Shown: positions 49,270 to 56,244 of the stretch, one piece after another
Layout of the letters: each line of letters opens with the position of its first letter
Position numbering within the stretch: the stretch's first letter is position 1
Notes under the pieces: model-generated
Seen by the model: only the letters and a program-made list of their open reading frames with translations
What the model was told of the DNA's origin: nothing
Database searches by the model: none
Made by a program: the position numbers and the translations under genes
Assembly (NCBI GenBank): GCA_045601285.1
Contig: JAZRZJ010000038.1
Coordinates: forward strand, 1-64,000
DNA length: 64,000 nt
DNA from: F23-B02 sp045601285
Lineage (GTDB): Bacteria > Bacillota > Clostridia > Oscillospirales > Oscillospiraceae
Reading direction: 5' to 3'

Positions 49270-49385
49270 GCCCAAGGGCGCTCTCACTTAGGGATTAATA
49301 GCCCTGAAAGGAGCTGTTTTTCCGTAATACATCGTTAAAAATGCTCGGAATACATAACCAGTATTCCTGCGCTTTTCGCCTTGTC
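49270..49385 (+). repeat. Gene-end repeat family, copy 4
   Basis: Begins CCCAAGGGCGCTCTCACT, then TAGGGATTAATAGCCC, TGAAAGGAGC, TTTTTCCGTAATAC and hairpin CGGAATAC / GTATTCC. It is most like copy 1. It lies just after the AarF gene. A second hairpin (AATCTCTC / GAGAGATT plus T-run) is at 49401-49440. Confidence 0.85.
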
Positions 49386-49455
49386 TTACGAAAAAACATC
49401 AATCTCTCAGGGTGCGAAGCAGTTTTGAGCGAGAGATTTTTCGTTCAGACAAAAT

Positions 49456-49558
49456 AACAAAAACTCGGCAATGCTGACGCATGCCGAGTTTTGTTATGAA
49501 GTATGGGCGGAAAAGATCCGTTCAAAACCTATTCCTCCCTATGTGAGAGCGCCCAAGG
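49456..49558 (-). repeat. Gene-end repeat family, copy 5
   Basis: On the minus strand: GGGCGCTCTCACATAGGGAG, GAATAGG, TTTTGAACGGATC, TTTTCCGCCCATACTTC and hairpin ACTCGGCA / TGCCGAGT. It faces copy 4 and follows the Nudix gene on its own strand after a stretch of other repeats. Confidence 0.85.
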
Positions 49559-49725
49559 TGCTTTTTTGCGTGTTCGGCGGGAGCAAGCCCCCGCCCTACG
49601 CGGAGAATCGGAACTTATTTACTTGAAAAAGAAGGCGGATTGCCACGGCGCAAGCGCCTCGCAATGACTGTTGAAAAAAGCGGAGCGATGTGGGCATCGC
49701 TCCCTACGGGAAACGTCAAAAAAAC

Positions 49726-49849
49726 TGTCATTCTGAGGAGCACAGCGACGAAGAATCTCCTGCGGAGATGTGGTTTGAGGGGATTCTTCGCTGGCGCTCA
49801 GAATGACAGGGTGGCTTGAGGGGATTCTTCGCTGGCGCTCAGAATGACA
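49726..49849. repeat. Hairpin repeat (TGTCATTCTGAG type) with duplicated right half
   Basis: One hairpin runs 49726-49808 and its right part (GGGGATTCTTCGCTGGCGCT, CAGAATGACA) is repeated at once, ending at 49849: a 41-bp tandem step. Upstream, 49620-49720 contains AGCGATG.GGGCATCGCT and other short stems with no gene. Confidence 0.85.
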
Positions 49850-49872
49850 GGGTGGTTTTAGGCAAATAATCA

Positions 49873-50391
49873 CTATATATTCAATCCGTCGAATTTATTC
49901 CTTGCTGCGAACATATGAGAAATAAGCGTCTTGAAGAAGGGTATAAACCTGCCCTCGTCAATCATGGAGAGAATTTCCTCCTCGCTTGCCCAGCGGGCGT
50001 CCATGACCTCCTCGGGCTGAAGCTGCAGGTTTTCTATATCTATATCCATGTTCATGAGATATATGTCGTCAAAGCCGTTCTCAAAATTGATTGTGAAGTG
50101 GGGGCGAACACCCGTGAAATCCACATCAATGCCGATTTCCTCAAGCAGCTCACGGTGAGCAGCGTCACGGCTGGTTTCCCCTGCGATTACGCTGCCGCCC
50201 ACGGAAATATCCCAGTATTTGCCCCAGCTTTTCCAGGGCTGGCGCTGCTGAATGAGCATTTCGCCTTTTGAGTTGAAAATACATACGTGTATGACAAGGT
50301 GCATATCGTCCTTGCCGCCTTTTTCGCCGCGCTGAACGGTTTTGCCCGTGAGGTGACGATCAATATCGTATGCGTCCCAGCGTTCTTTCAT
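49873..50391 (-). CDS. Nudix hydrolase
   Basis: A 172-aa protein with a complete Nudix box GGSVIAGETSRDAAHRELLEEIGI (pattern Gx5Ex7REUxEExGU, about residues 66-89, written here in two parts: GGSVIAGETS and REL-EEIG). Homologues of this shape act on nucleoside or prenyl diphosphates; the N-terminus (WDAYDIDRHLTGKTVQRGE) resembles the isopentenyl-diphosphate-isomerase-like Nudix group. I start at ATG 50391 (MKERWDAYD); the reading frame open to 50463 would add 24 residues unlike the family. It stands alone and is followed by repeats. The substrate is unknown. Confidence 0.87.
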   Translation of the reverse strand: MKERWDAYDIDRHLTGKTVQRGEKGGKDDMHLVIHVCIFNSKGEMLIQQRQPWKSWGKYWDISVGGSVIAGETSRDAAHRELLEEIGIDVDFTGVRPHFTINFENGFDDIYLMNMDIDIENLQLQPEEVMDARWASEEEILSMIDEGRFIPFFKTLISHMFAARNKFDGLNI

Positions 50392-50493
50392 TGAGCCACT
50401 TTCTTTCTTAAACAGTGCAAAAGGACGATACCATAAAACAGCATATAAATCAAGTGATAACAAGAATAAACCGGACGATTCATGCTGTGATTG

Positions 50494-51591
50494 TTATATA
50501 AGTGATGTAAATATCAGCAGAATGCCGAGAAATGCAAAGTTATATATGCTGAACTTCACAATAAAGCCCCTTGCTCCGTCGGGCTTGTGCTGAAGATATT
50601 CGCGGAAGGTGATGAGGCTTGCAAGGGAGGCAATGAGCGTGCCGGCGCCGCCTATATTTACGCCGACGAGAAGCTCGGCATAGTTCGCTGTGAACTGGGA
50701 CAGCAGAATTGCGGAGGGTACGTTGCTTATGACCTGACTGCACAGCGCGGAGCAGAGAAGCGCGTTTTTGTCCATAAGCATGGAGAAAAAGTCCTGCACC
50801 GCGTCAATTCGCGCCATGTTTCCCGCAAAGACGAAAAAGAAAACGAAGGTGAGAAGCAGTGACCAGTCAACCTCCTTAAGCGCATGGCGGTCTGTAAGGA
50901 GAAGCGCAAGGGGAATTAAGATAAGCCCGGTCCAGAAGGGGATAAGCCGCACAACAATTCCCACGGAGTAGAGAAACAGCACAAGATAAAATACCGCCGC
51001 CTTCGGCTTGTATTCAAGCTTCTCCTCGCAGAAAAACATGGGAGCAGGCTTAACAAACAGACAGCAGACCGTTATAAGAACAATGGAAACGATAAATGAT
51101 GGCAGAAGAATGCCCACAAACTCCGCCGTGGGAATGTTGAACTTTGTGTAGAGATACAGATTCTGCGGGTTGCCGAAGGGCGTAAGCATGCCGCCGAGAT
51201 TTGCCGCCATGTTCTGCATGATGAAGGTGAAGGCGAGATGCTCCTCCTTGCCTGCGGCTCTCAGGACGAAATAGCCCAGCGGAAGAAAGGTCAGAAGTGC
51301 CGTGTCGTTGGTGATGAGCATGGAGCCTATAAAAGTTATGTAAACTAAAACAATGACGCAGGCGCGCTCTGTTTTAAATCGTGCAACGATGCGGTTTGCC
51401 ATGACGTAGAAGAAATTGACATCACGCAGGGCGCAGATAACGGCAAGCACGCAGAAAAGGCAGGTCAGGGTTTTGAAGTCAAGATAGCCTGCGTAGGTCT
51501 TGTCCACGGGTACGAAAAGCACCGTGACTGCCGCGGCAAAAAACGCCGTGAGCATCATTATGTTGTTTTTGAAAAATGACTTTATGTGCAT
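50494..51591 (-). CDS. Ion transporter, SLC13/ArsB-like (IT superfamily)
   Basis: A 365-aa membrane protein with about ten helices. Signature elements are TNDTALLTFLPLGYF (about 94-108), the GNPQNLYLYT loop and, in the second half, SNVPSAILLSQF plus GGAGTLIASLASLI, which match the paired SNT-like motifs of the citrate/arsenite (ArsB/NhaD/SLC13) superfamily. Length is slightly below the usual 400. The substrate, whether dicarboxylate, sulfate or an antiported anion, cannot be told. No arsR or arsC gene is near, so arsenite export is unsupported. It is a single gene. Confidence 0.83.
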   Translation of the reverse strand: MHIKSFFKNNIMMLTAFFAAAVTVLFVPVDKTYAGYLDFKTLTCLFCVLAVICALRDVNFFYVMANRIVARFKTERACVIVLVYITFIGSMLITNDTALLTFLPLGYFVLRAAGKEEHLAFTFIMQNMAANLGGMLTPFGNPQNLYLYTKFNIPTAEFVGILLPSFIVSIVLITVCCLFVKPAPMFFCEEKLEYKPKAAVFYLVLFLYSVGIVVRLIPFWTGLILIPLALLLTDRHALKEVDWSLLLTFVFFFVFAGNMARIDAVQDFFSMLMDKNALLCSALCSQVISNVPSAILLSQFTANYAELLVGVNIGGAGTLIASLASLITFREYLQHKPDGARGFIVKFSIYNFAFLGILLIFTSLI

Positions 51592-51656
51592 ATTCAGAAC
51601 CTCACAAGTTAAAAATTATATCACTTGTGTTTTTGTTTTCAATGCGCAAGAAAAAC

Positions 51657-51685
51657 AAAAAAGTACTGAATTTCAGTACTTTTTT
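51657..51685. terminator. Bidirectional terminator
   Basis: Arms AAAAAAGTACTGA / TCAGTACTTTTTT just after the stop of the TIGR01212-type radical SAM gene. Confidence 0.85.
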
Positions 51686-52574
51686 ATGATATTTCGGTCA
51701 ATGCGCGGTTAATGGCGTTTATAACATGCTTTTTGTCAGCGCTCCATTGCGGCGCAATGAGAAGTTTTTTCGGACCGTCGCCGGTAAGACGGTGTATGAC
51801 CATGCTGTCGCCGATTTCCTTTACGCAGTCACATATGAGGTTTACATAATCTTCAAAGCCCATGACCTCAAACTTACCTGCCCGGTAATCGTCGGCTAAA
51901 TCCGTGCCTTCAAGGACGTGGAGAAGCTGAAGCTTTATGCCGCCGCTTTTTTTATCTCTGACATAGCGCACCGTTGTGAGCATATCCTCACGGCTTTCAT
52001 GGGGAAGTCCGAGAATAACGTGGGTTACGGTGTGAATGCCGAGGGCGTTGAGCCCCGCGACAGCGTCGTTGTAAACCTCAAGGGGATAGCCGCGGCGTAT
52101 ATATTCCGCAGTCTGCGGGTGAATTGTCTGCAGCCCCAGCTCCACCCATACGGGCTTAACGGCGTTTAGCTCCGCAAGCAGCTCAAGCACATCGTCCCCA
52201 AGACAGTCAGGGCGGGTGGCAATGGAAAGAACGGCAATGTCATCTCGCTCAATCACGGGCATGAAAAGGTTTCGCAAATATTCCACAGGCGCATAGGTGT
52301 TGGTGTAGGCCTGAAAGTAGGCAATGTAGCGGCTGCCTTTGAACTTGTCGGAAACACGGCGCTTTGCGTCCTTGATCTGCCTGTCCATGCTTAAGGAAGG
52401 CGAAGGGGTAAAGTCACCCGAGCCTCCCTCGGAGCAGAAGATACAGCCCCGTGTGCCGATTGTTCCGTCACGGTTGGGGCAGCTCATGCCGCCGTTCAGA
52501 CTGAGCTTATACAGTTTTTCGCCGAACTGCGCCTTGCAGTAGTCATTTAGTGTAATCATAATTTTCTGTATCAA
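51684..52574 (-). CDS. Radical SAM protein, YhcC/TIGR01212 family
   Basis: A 296-aa radical SAM protein. The cluster motif has the long spacing typical of this family: C-PNRDGTIGTRG-C-IF-C (about residues 30-44), followed by SEGGSGDF. Later segments such as YFQAYTNTYAPVEYL, LSIATRPDCL and WVELGLQTIHPQTAEYI are diagnostic. The family is widespread and its reaction is not firmly established. The start ATG at 52574 is weakly preceded by a ribosome binding site. It follows the small P-loop gene on the same strand after a terminator. Confidence 0.9.
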   Translation of the reverse strand: MIQKIMITLNDYCKAQFGEKLYKLSLNGGMSCPNRDGTIGTRGCIFCSEGGSGDFTPSPSLSMDRQIKDAKRRVSDKFKGSRYIAYFQAYTNTYAPVEYLRNLFMPVIERDDIAVLSIATRPDCLGDDVLELLAELNAVKPVWVELGLQTIHPQTAEYIRRGYPLEVYNDAVAGLNALGIHTVTHVILGLPHESREDMLTTVRYVRDKKSGGIKLQLLHVLEGTDLADDYRAGKFEVMGFEDYVNLICDCVKEIGDSMVIHRLTGDGPKKLLIAPQWSADKKHVINAINRALTEIS

Positions 52575-52599
52575 GCTTATATTAGCGATAATAAAATAT

Positions 52600-52623
52600 A
52601 AAACCGCCCAATTGAGCGGTTTT
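52600..52623. terminator. Terminator hairpin
   Basis: Arms AAAACCGC / GCGGTTTT around CCAATTGA, 12 bp after the P-loop gene on the minus strand. Confidence 0.75.
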
Positions 52624-52635
52624 ATGTTGTGTATA

Positions 52636-53049
52636 TTAAATCATATACTTCCTGATTGCTTCGCCGACCTCGTCGGGGTCCATGGAAACGCTGATTACAA
52701 ATTCAATATTTTCTCTGGCGGAGAAAGCGTCCAGCCAGTCGAGGAACTCACCGAAGGCAACGGGGTCCTTGTTGCTGACTATCTTATAGAAATTGTCTAC
52801 ATAGACATGGGCAATGTCGTAGTTGCCGGAATGCAGACCGCATATAAAGCCTTTGATAAACTCATAGGAGCCGATGTCGTAAACGCCTGCTTCGATAAGA
52901 CGTGCCTGATAAGGAATGTCATAAGTGAGCTTCTTTTCCTTTTCAATAACAACAACATCGCCGTTTTCCTTTGCGAGTGCTTCGCGAACCATGTCCACGA
53001 GGCGCTTGGTCTTTCCGGAACCCTTCAGACCCATAACTAACTTAACCAT
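52636..53049 (-). CDS. Small P-loop protein of unknown function
   Basis: A 137-aa protein beginning MVKLVMGLKGSGKTKRLVDMV, a clear Walker A motif (GLKGSGKT, residues 7-14). A Walker B-like strand with acidic end is IAHVYVDNFYKI (about 85-96), and FVISVSMD (about 119-126) is a candidate third strand. Thus it looks like a minimal P-loop NTPase core without lid or HTH domains. I do not recognise a named family. I prefer ATG 53049 over the GTG at 53058, which is too close to AAGGAG. It lies between obgE and a radical SAM gene with terminators on both sides, so it is monocistronic. Confidence 0.75.
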   Translation of the reverse strand: MVKLVMGLKGSGKTKRLVDMVREALAKENGDVVVIEKEKKLTYDIPYQARLIEAGVYDIGSYEFIKGFICGLHSGNYDIAHVYVDNFYKIVSNKDPVAFGEFLDWLDAFSARENIEFVISVSMDPDEVGEAIRKYMI

Positions 53050-53172
53050 GTTGACCACTCTCCTTGCTTGTTATTAGTTTGTGGTTAAAATACTTCTGAC
53101 TTTAGATTAGCACTTTACTTAATGTAAAGCAAGCATAAAAGCACAAATATAAATTTTTGGTACAAAACGTAC

Positions 53173-53206
53173 AAAAAGTGCAGCAGAAAATACTGCTGCA
53201 CTTTTT
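53173..53206 (-). terminator. Terminator of the rplU-rpmA-obgE operon
   Basis: Arms AAAAAGTGCAGCAG / CTGCTGCACTTTTT around AAAATA, directly after the obgE stop. Confidence 0.93.
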
Positions 53207-53208
53207 AA

Positions 53209-54492
53209 TCAATCACGGTATTCAAATTCAAGGTTGTATAGGCTTACGGTATCGCCGTCACGCACGCCCATTTCCTCCATGCGCTGATATACGCCTGCAT
53301 CGCGGAGAACGCGGTCAAAGTACATCATGCTTTCGCTGTCGTCGAAGTTGACGGAGCTCATAAGCTTCTGAAGCCAGGGACCCTCAACAACCCAGACATC
53401 GTCATACTGCTCAATTGTGAGCCCCTCGGAGGTGTCGATAACGGGCTCGGGAGGAACGTAATCGGCCTCAAAGCGAATGACGGGAGGAAGCTCCCGAAGG
53501 TGATTTGCGGCAACCTGAACAAGCTCGTGTGTGCCGTTGTGAGTTGCGGCGCTCATTTCAAAAAATTCGTAGCCGAGAGCCTCAACGTGCTCACGCAGAG
53601 CGTCAATGTTTGTGCGGTCATCTCCGCAGAGATCGCACTTGTTTGCGGCAACGATCTGCATACGCTCCGCAAGCTCGGGAGAGTATTCCCTGAGCTCTGC
53701 GTTTATTGCGTCAAAGTCTTCAACGGGGTCGCGGCCTTCGCTGCCGGAAACATCAACAAGATGGATCAGCAGACGACAGCGGTCAATGTGACGCAGGAAG
53801 TCGTGACCGAGACCCGCACCCTCCGATGCACCCTCAATAATGCCCGGAATGTCCGCCATAACAAAGCTGCGCCCCTCGTCCACAAATACCACGCCCAGAT
53901 TGGGAAACAGAGTGGTGAAGTGGTAGTTTGCGATTTTCGGGTGCGCCTTGCTTACGACGGAAAGCAGGGTGCTTTTGCCCACGTTTGGAAATCCCACAAG
54001 ACCTACATCGGCGAGAAGCTTCAGCTCAAGGGTAATGTCATGGCTTTCGCCGGGCAGACCGGGCTTTGCAAAGCGGGGAACCTGACGGGTGGGGGTTGCA
54101 AAATGCTTGTTGCCCCAGCCGCCCTTGCCGCCGCGGCAGACAATGTAATTCTCGCCGTCGGACATATCGTGCATGATGCCGCCGGTTTCGGTGTCACGGA
54201 TAACGGTGCCTCGGGGAACGCGGATAAACAGGCTTTCGCCGTCCTTGCCGGAGCAGCGCTTGCCCTGACCGTCCATGCCGTTGCCTGCAACGTATTTGCG
54301 TTTGTAGCGGAAGTCCATAAGAGTGGACATGTTGTCGTCAACCACGAAGACGATATCGCCGCCCTTGCCGCCGTCGCCGCCGTCGGGACCGCCCGCCGCA
54401 ACATATTTTTCGCGGTGGAATGCCACAGCACCGTTGCCGCCGTTGCCGGCCTTGACGGTTATTCTTGCTTTATCTACAAAGGAAGTTGCCAT
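53209..54492 (-). CDS. obgE: GTPase Obg
   Basis: A 427-aa essential GTPase of ribosome assembly and stress control. The N-terminal Obg fold is Gly-rich (GNGGNGAVAFHREKYV; GGPDGGDGGKGG). The G domain has G1 GFPNVGKST, G3 DIPGIIEGA and G4 NKCD. The C-terminal OCT domain (about 350-427), present in Bacillota, has GPWLQKLMSSVNFDD. I start at ATG 54492 after GGAGGAG; the frame open to 54606 lies in the repeat region. It follows rpmA on the same strand, the usual rplU-rpmA-obg order, but a repeat block and a terminator lie between them. Confidence 0.96.
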   Translation of the reverse strand: MATSFVDKARITVKAGNGGNGAVAFHREKYVAAGGPDGGDGGKGGDIVFVVDDNMSTLMDFRYKRKYVAGNGMDGQGKRCSGKDGESLFIRVPRGTVIRDTETGGIMHDMSDGENYIVCRGGKGGWGNKHFATPTRQVPRFAKPGLPGESHDITLELKLLADVGLVGFPNVGKSTLLSVVSKAHPKIANYHFTTLFPNLGVVFVDEGRSFVMADIPGIIEGASEGAGLGHDFLRHIDRCRLLIHLVDVSGSEGRDPVEDFDAINAELREYSPELAERMQIVAANKCDLCGDDRTNIDALREHVEALGYEFFEMSAATHNGTHELVQVAANHLRELPPVIRFEADYVPPEPVIDTSEGLTIEQYDDVWVVEGPWLQKLMSSVNFDDSESMMYFDRVLRDAGVYQRMEEMGVRDGDTVSLYNLEFEYRD

Positions 54493-54521
54493 TTTTTCTC
54501 CTCCTTTAAAATTCAGGTTAT

Positions 54522-54569
54522 GGCTTCCCCTTGAGGGAAAGCTGTCAGCGCAAGCTGACTGATGAGGTG
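54522..54569. repeat. Half element with GATGAGGTG end
   Basis: CTTCCCCTTGAGGGAAAGCTGTC, then CAGCGCAAGCTGACTGATGAGGTG. This matches one side of the element at 24407-24504 and is placed back to back with the half at 54599-54645. Confidence 0.7.
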
Positions 54570-54598
54570 TATTTGATATTATTATGCCGAAAATGTTA

Positions 54599-54645
54599 CA
54601 CCTCATCCGCAGCTTCGCGGCAACTTCTCCTCAAGGAGAAGGCTT
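54599..54645. repeat. Half element with CACCTCATC end
   Basis: CACCTCATCCGCAGCTTCGC, then CTTCTCCTCAAGGAGAAGG. It is related to the left half of 24407-24504. The space 54570-54598 is A/T-rich. No gene is present in 54493-54695. Confidence 0.7.
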
Positions 54646-54654
54646 AAAAAAGTA

Positions 54655-54680
54655 CTGCCGAACAGAATTCTGTCCGGCAG
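54655..54680 (-). terminator. Terminator after rpmA
   Basis: Arms CTGCCGAACAGAA / TTCTGTCCGGCAG, with TTTTTT following on the minus strand. Confidence 0.85.
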
Positions 54681-54695
54681 TGCCAAAATCTTCAT

Positions 54696-54959
54696 TTACT
54701 GAGCGATTTCTTCGTAAACAGAGACCTTTTTGCGGTCCTTGCCCATGCGCTCGAACTTTACCTTGCCGTCAACGAGGGCGAACAGGGTATCGTCCTTACC
54801 CTTACCAACGTTGGTACCGGGGTGGATTTTAGTTCCGCGCTGTCTGACAAGGATGTTGCCGGCCAGAACGAACTGACCATCTGCTCTCTTAGGTCCAAGA
54901 CGCTTAGACTCACTGTCGCGGCCGTTCTTGGTAGAACCCATACCTTTTTTATGTGCCAT
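54696..54959 (-). CDS. rpmA: 50S ribosomal protein L27
   Basis: An 87-aa ribosomal protein of the peptidyl-transferase region. The sequence starts MAHKKGMGSTKNGRDSESK and continues LGPKRADGQFV and the KVKFERMG motif. In most Bacillota L27 carries an N-terminal extension (LDLQFFA type) that the protease Prp removes; here there is none, and the protein starts at the mature end. In agreement, no prp gene lies between rplU and rpmA (39-bp gap). The ATG at 54959 follows GGAGGTGTAACC. Confidence 0.97.
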   Translation of the reverse strand: MAHKKGMGSTKNGRDSESKRLGPKRADGQFVLAGNILVRQRGTKIHPGTNVGKGKDDTLFALVDGKVKFERMGKDRKKVSVYEEIAQ

Positions 54960-54998
54960 TAAGGTTACACCTCCATTAGTCAATATCAGTTGCGGAAA

Positions 54999-55313
54999 TT
55001 ATGCGTTGATGGTTTCAATCTGAACCTTAGTGTAGGGCTGTCTGTGGCCCTGAGTTCTGCGGTAACCCTTCTTGGGCTTCATCTTGTAAACGCGGACCTT
55101 CTTGCTCTTGCCGTTCTTTACGACATTTGCGGAGACGGTTGCGCCTTCAATAACGGGAGTGCCGAATACGGAGCTCTCCTCGTCGATGACTGCAAGAACC
55201 TGGTCGAACTTAACAGCTTCGCCAGCCTCAACATCGAGCTTCTCGATGAAGATGACATCGCCTTCTGCTACGCGATACTGCTTGCCGCCGGTTACGAAAA
55301 TAGCATGCTTCAT
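54999..55313 (-). CDS. rplU: 50S ribosomal protein L21
   Basis: A 104-aa ribosomal protein. It begins MKHAIFVTGGKQYRVAEGD and has the C-terminal signature KPKKGYRRTQGHRQPYTKVQI, both typical of L21. Length is normal. The gene opens the rplU-rpmA pair, has a consensus promoter and a leader of about 75 nt with a stable hairpin. The ATG follows GAAAGGATAGAACGTTC. Confidence 0.97.
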   Translation of the reverse strand: MKHAIFVTGGKQYRVAEGDVIFIEKLDVEAGEAVKFDQVLAVIDEESSVFGTPVIEGATVSANVVKNGKSKKVRVYKMKPKKGYRRTQGHRQPYTKVQIETINA

Positions 55314-55316
55314 GAA

Positions 55317-55390
55317 CGTTCTATCCTTTCTTCAGGTCTCGCTCTTGTAGGTGTCGGGCAGTCCCGACTTGCCAACCCACTCAATGCGGC
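55317..55390 (-). promoter_or_regulatory. rplU leader, candidate L21 leader element
   Basis: The transcript between the promoter and rplU contains GAGTGGGTTGGC and a hairpin GTCGGG / CCCGAC (55353-55368), followed by CACCTACAAGAGCGAGACCTG. Position and layout fit an autoregulatory L21 leader, but I matched no covariance model. Confidence 0.45.
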
Positions 55391-55396
55391 CTTGAC

Positions 55397-55425
55397 ATCT
55401 TACCACGCGAAACACCTGATGTCAA
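55397..55425 (-). promoter_or_regulatory. Promoter of rplU-rpmA
   Basis: Minus-strand -35 TTGACA (55420-55425), 17-bp spacer, -10 TAAGAT (55397-55402). The -35 overlaps the stop codon of the upstream membrane-protein gene. Confidence 0.85.
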
Positions 55426-55814
55426 GGATTTTCCCTTGCTTTTTCAATGTTTTTTGCTACTTTTACGAAAAAGTACGCCACGCATATTACAAGGAACTGA
55501 AGACAGCAGTGGAACAGCATGAGAAGGTACAGCTTCGTATATGATTCGTTGCCGGGTGTGCTTATGCTGAATATGAGACCGGGAATGGAAACAAGCCCCA
55601 AAAGAAGCAGGGAATACAGAATGGGCCACAGGTCAAAGCGCTTGTAAAGCAGGGTATAGACGAAAAGCGAAACGGCACCGACGGCAACCATGCTGACAAT
55701 CAGCGCTCCGGTGCTTTCGGGAATGATATACAGCATAGCGGACATTCCGAAATATATTGCGGTAAATACGATGTAAAAAATTAGGCGCTTTTTAAAGTTA
55801 AGATAATCTTTCAT
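55422..55814 (-). CDS. Four-helix membrane protein of unknown function
   Basis: A 130-aa protein with four hydrophobic segments (about 11-31, 38-56, 65-87 and 99-119) and short basic ends (MKDYLNFKKR; KVAKNIEKARENP). No family is recognised. I start at ATG 55814 after AAGGAGATCACGCC; the reading frame open to 56078 runs through the dispersed repeat and is not real. The stop codon lies inside the rplU promoter. Nothing in the context indicates a role. Confidence 0.8.
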   Translation of the reverse strand: MKDYLNFKKRLIFYIVFTAIYFGMSAMLYIIPESTGALIVSMVAVGAVSLFVYTLLYKRFDLWPILYSLLLLGLVSIPGLIFSISTPGNESYTKLYLLMLFHCCLQFLVICVAYFFVKVAKNIEKARENP

Positions 55815-55874
55815 GGCGTGATCTCCTTGCGGGGCTATTATACCTTTTTTCGCCGCGCTGTCAAGCAAACAGCC

Positions 55875-56100
55875 TAATAACCTGCGCAGAAGTAGCTGTA
55901 AACATGTGCGTGCGTATGCAGTATAGATAACATTAAGTGTCTGCATCGGGGGCGTTTGCAGTAAAGACCGTGGGCGGATATGGTTCCTGTGCGGTAAAAC
56001 CCCGCTGACCGAGGTTTCCAAAGGGCATAAGCCCTTGGTCGCGTTTCTTTTTGCAAGCGTTTTTCTTTGGCGAAACAAAGAAAAATGCTGAAAAACATGG
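55875..56100 (+). repeat. Dispersed ~230-bp repeat, copy B
   Basis: Matches 190-425 in the same orientation (shared blocks GGTTTCCAAAGGGC, AGCCCTTGGTCGCGTTTCTT, CTTTGGCGAAACAAAGAAAA). The 55815-56244 gap holds this repeat and the ackA terminator and no gene. Confidence 0.75.
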
Positions 56101-56115
56101 ACACAAACATAAAAA

Positions 56116-56141
56116 ACACGCCCCGATAATTCGGAGCGTGT
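56116..56141 (-). terminator. Probable terminator of ackA
   Basis: Arms ACACGCCCCGA / TCGGAGCGTGT around TAAT, with a T-run on the minus strand, about 100 bp after the ackA stop. Confidence 0.75.
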
Positions 56142-56244
56142 AATTTGTTTTATTAGTACGCGAGTGCACCGACGAAATTGGGCTTTAACCGGTTGGGCTG
56201 ACGCAAAAGCGATAACCTGAAGCGGTGCAGCGTATCTGAAAAAA

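Noticed and set aside
50494..51591. Arsenite efflux pump ArsB
   Set aside because: The fold is right, but no arsR, arsA or arsC lies nearby and the substrate cannot be read from the sequence.
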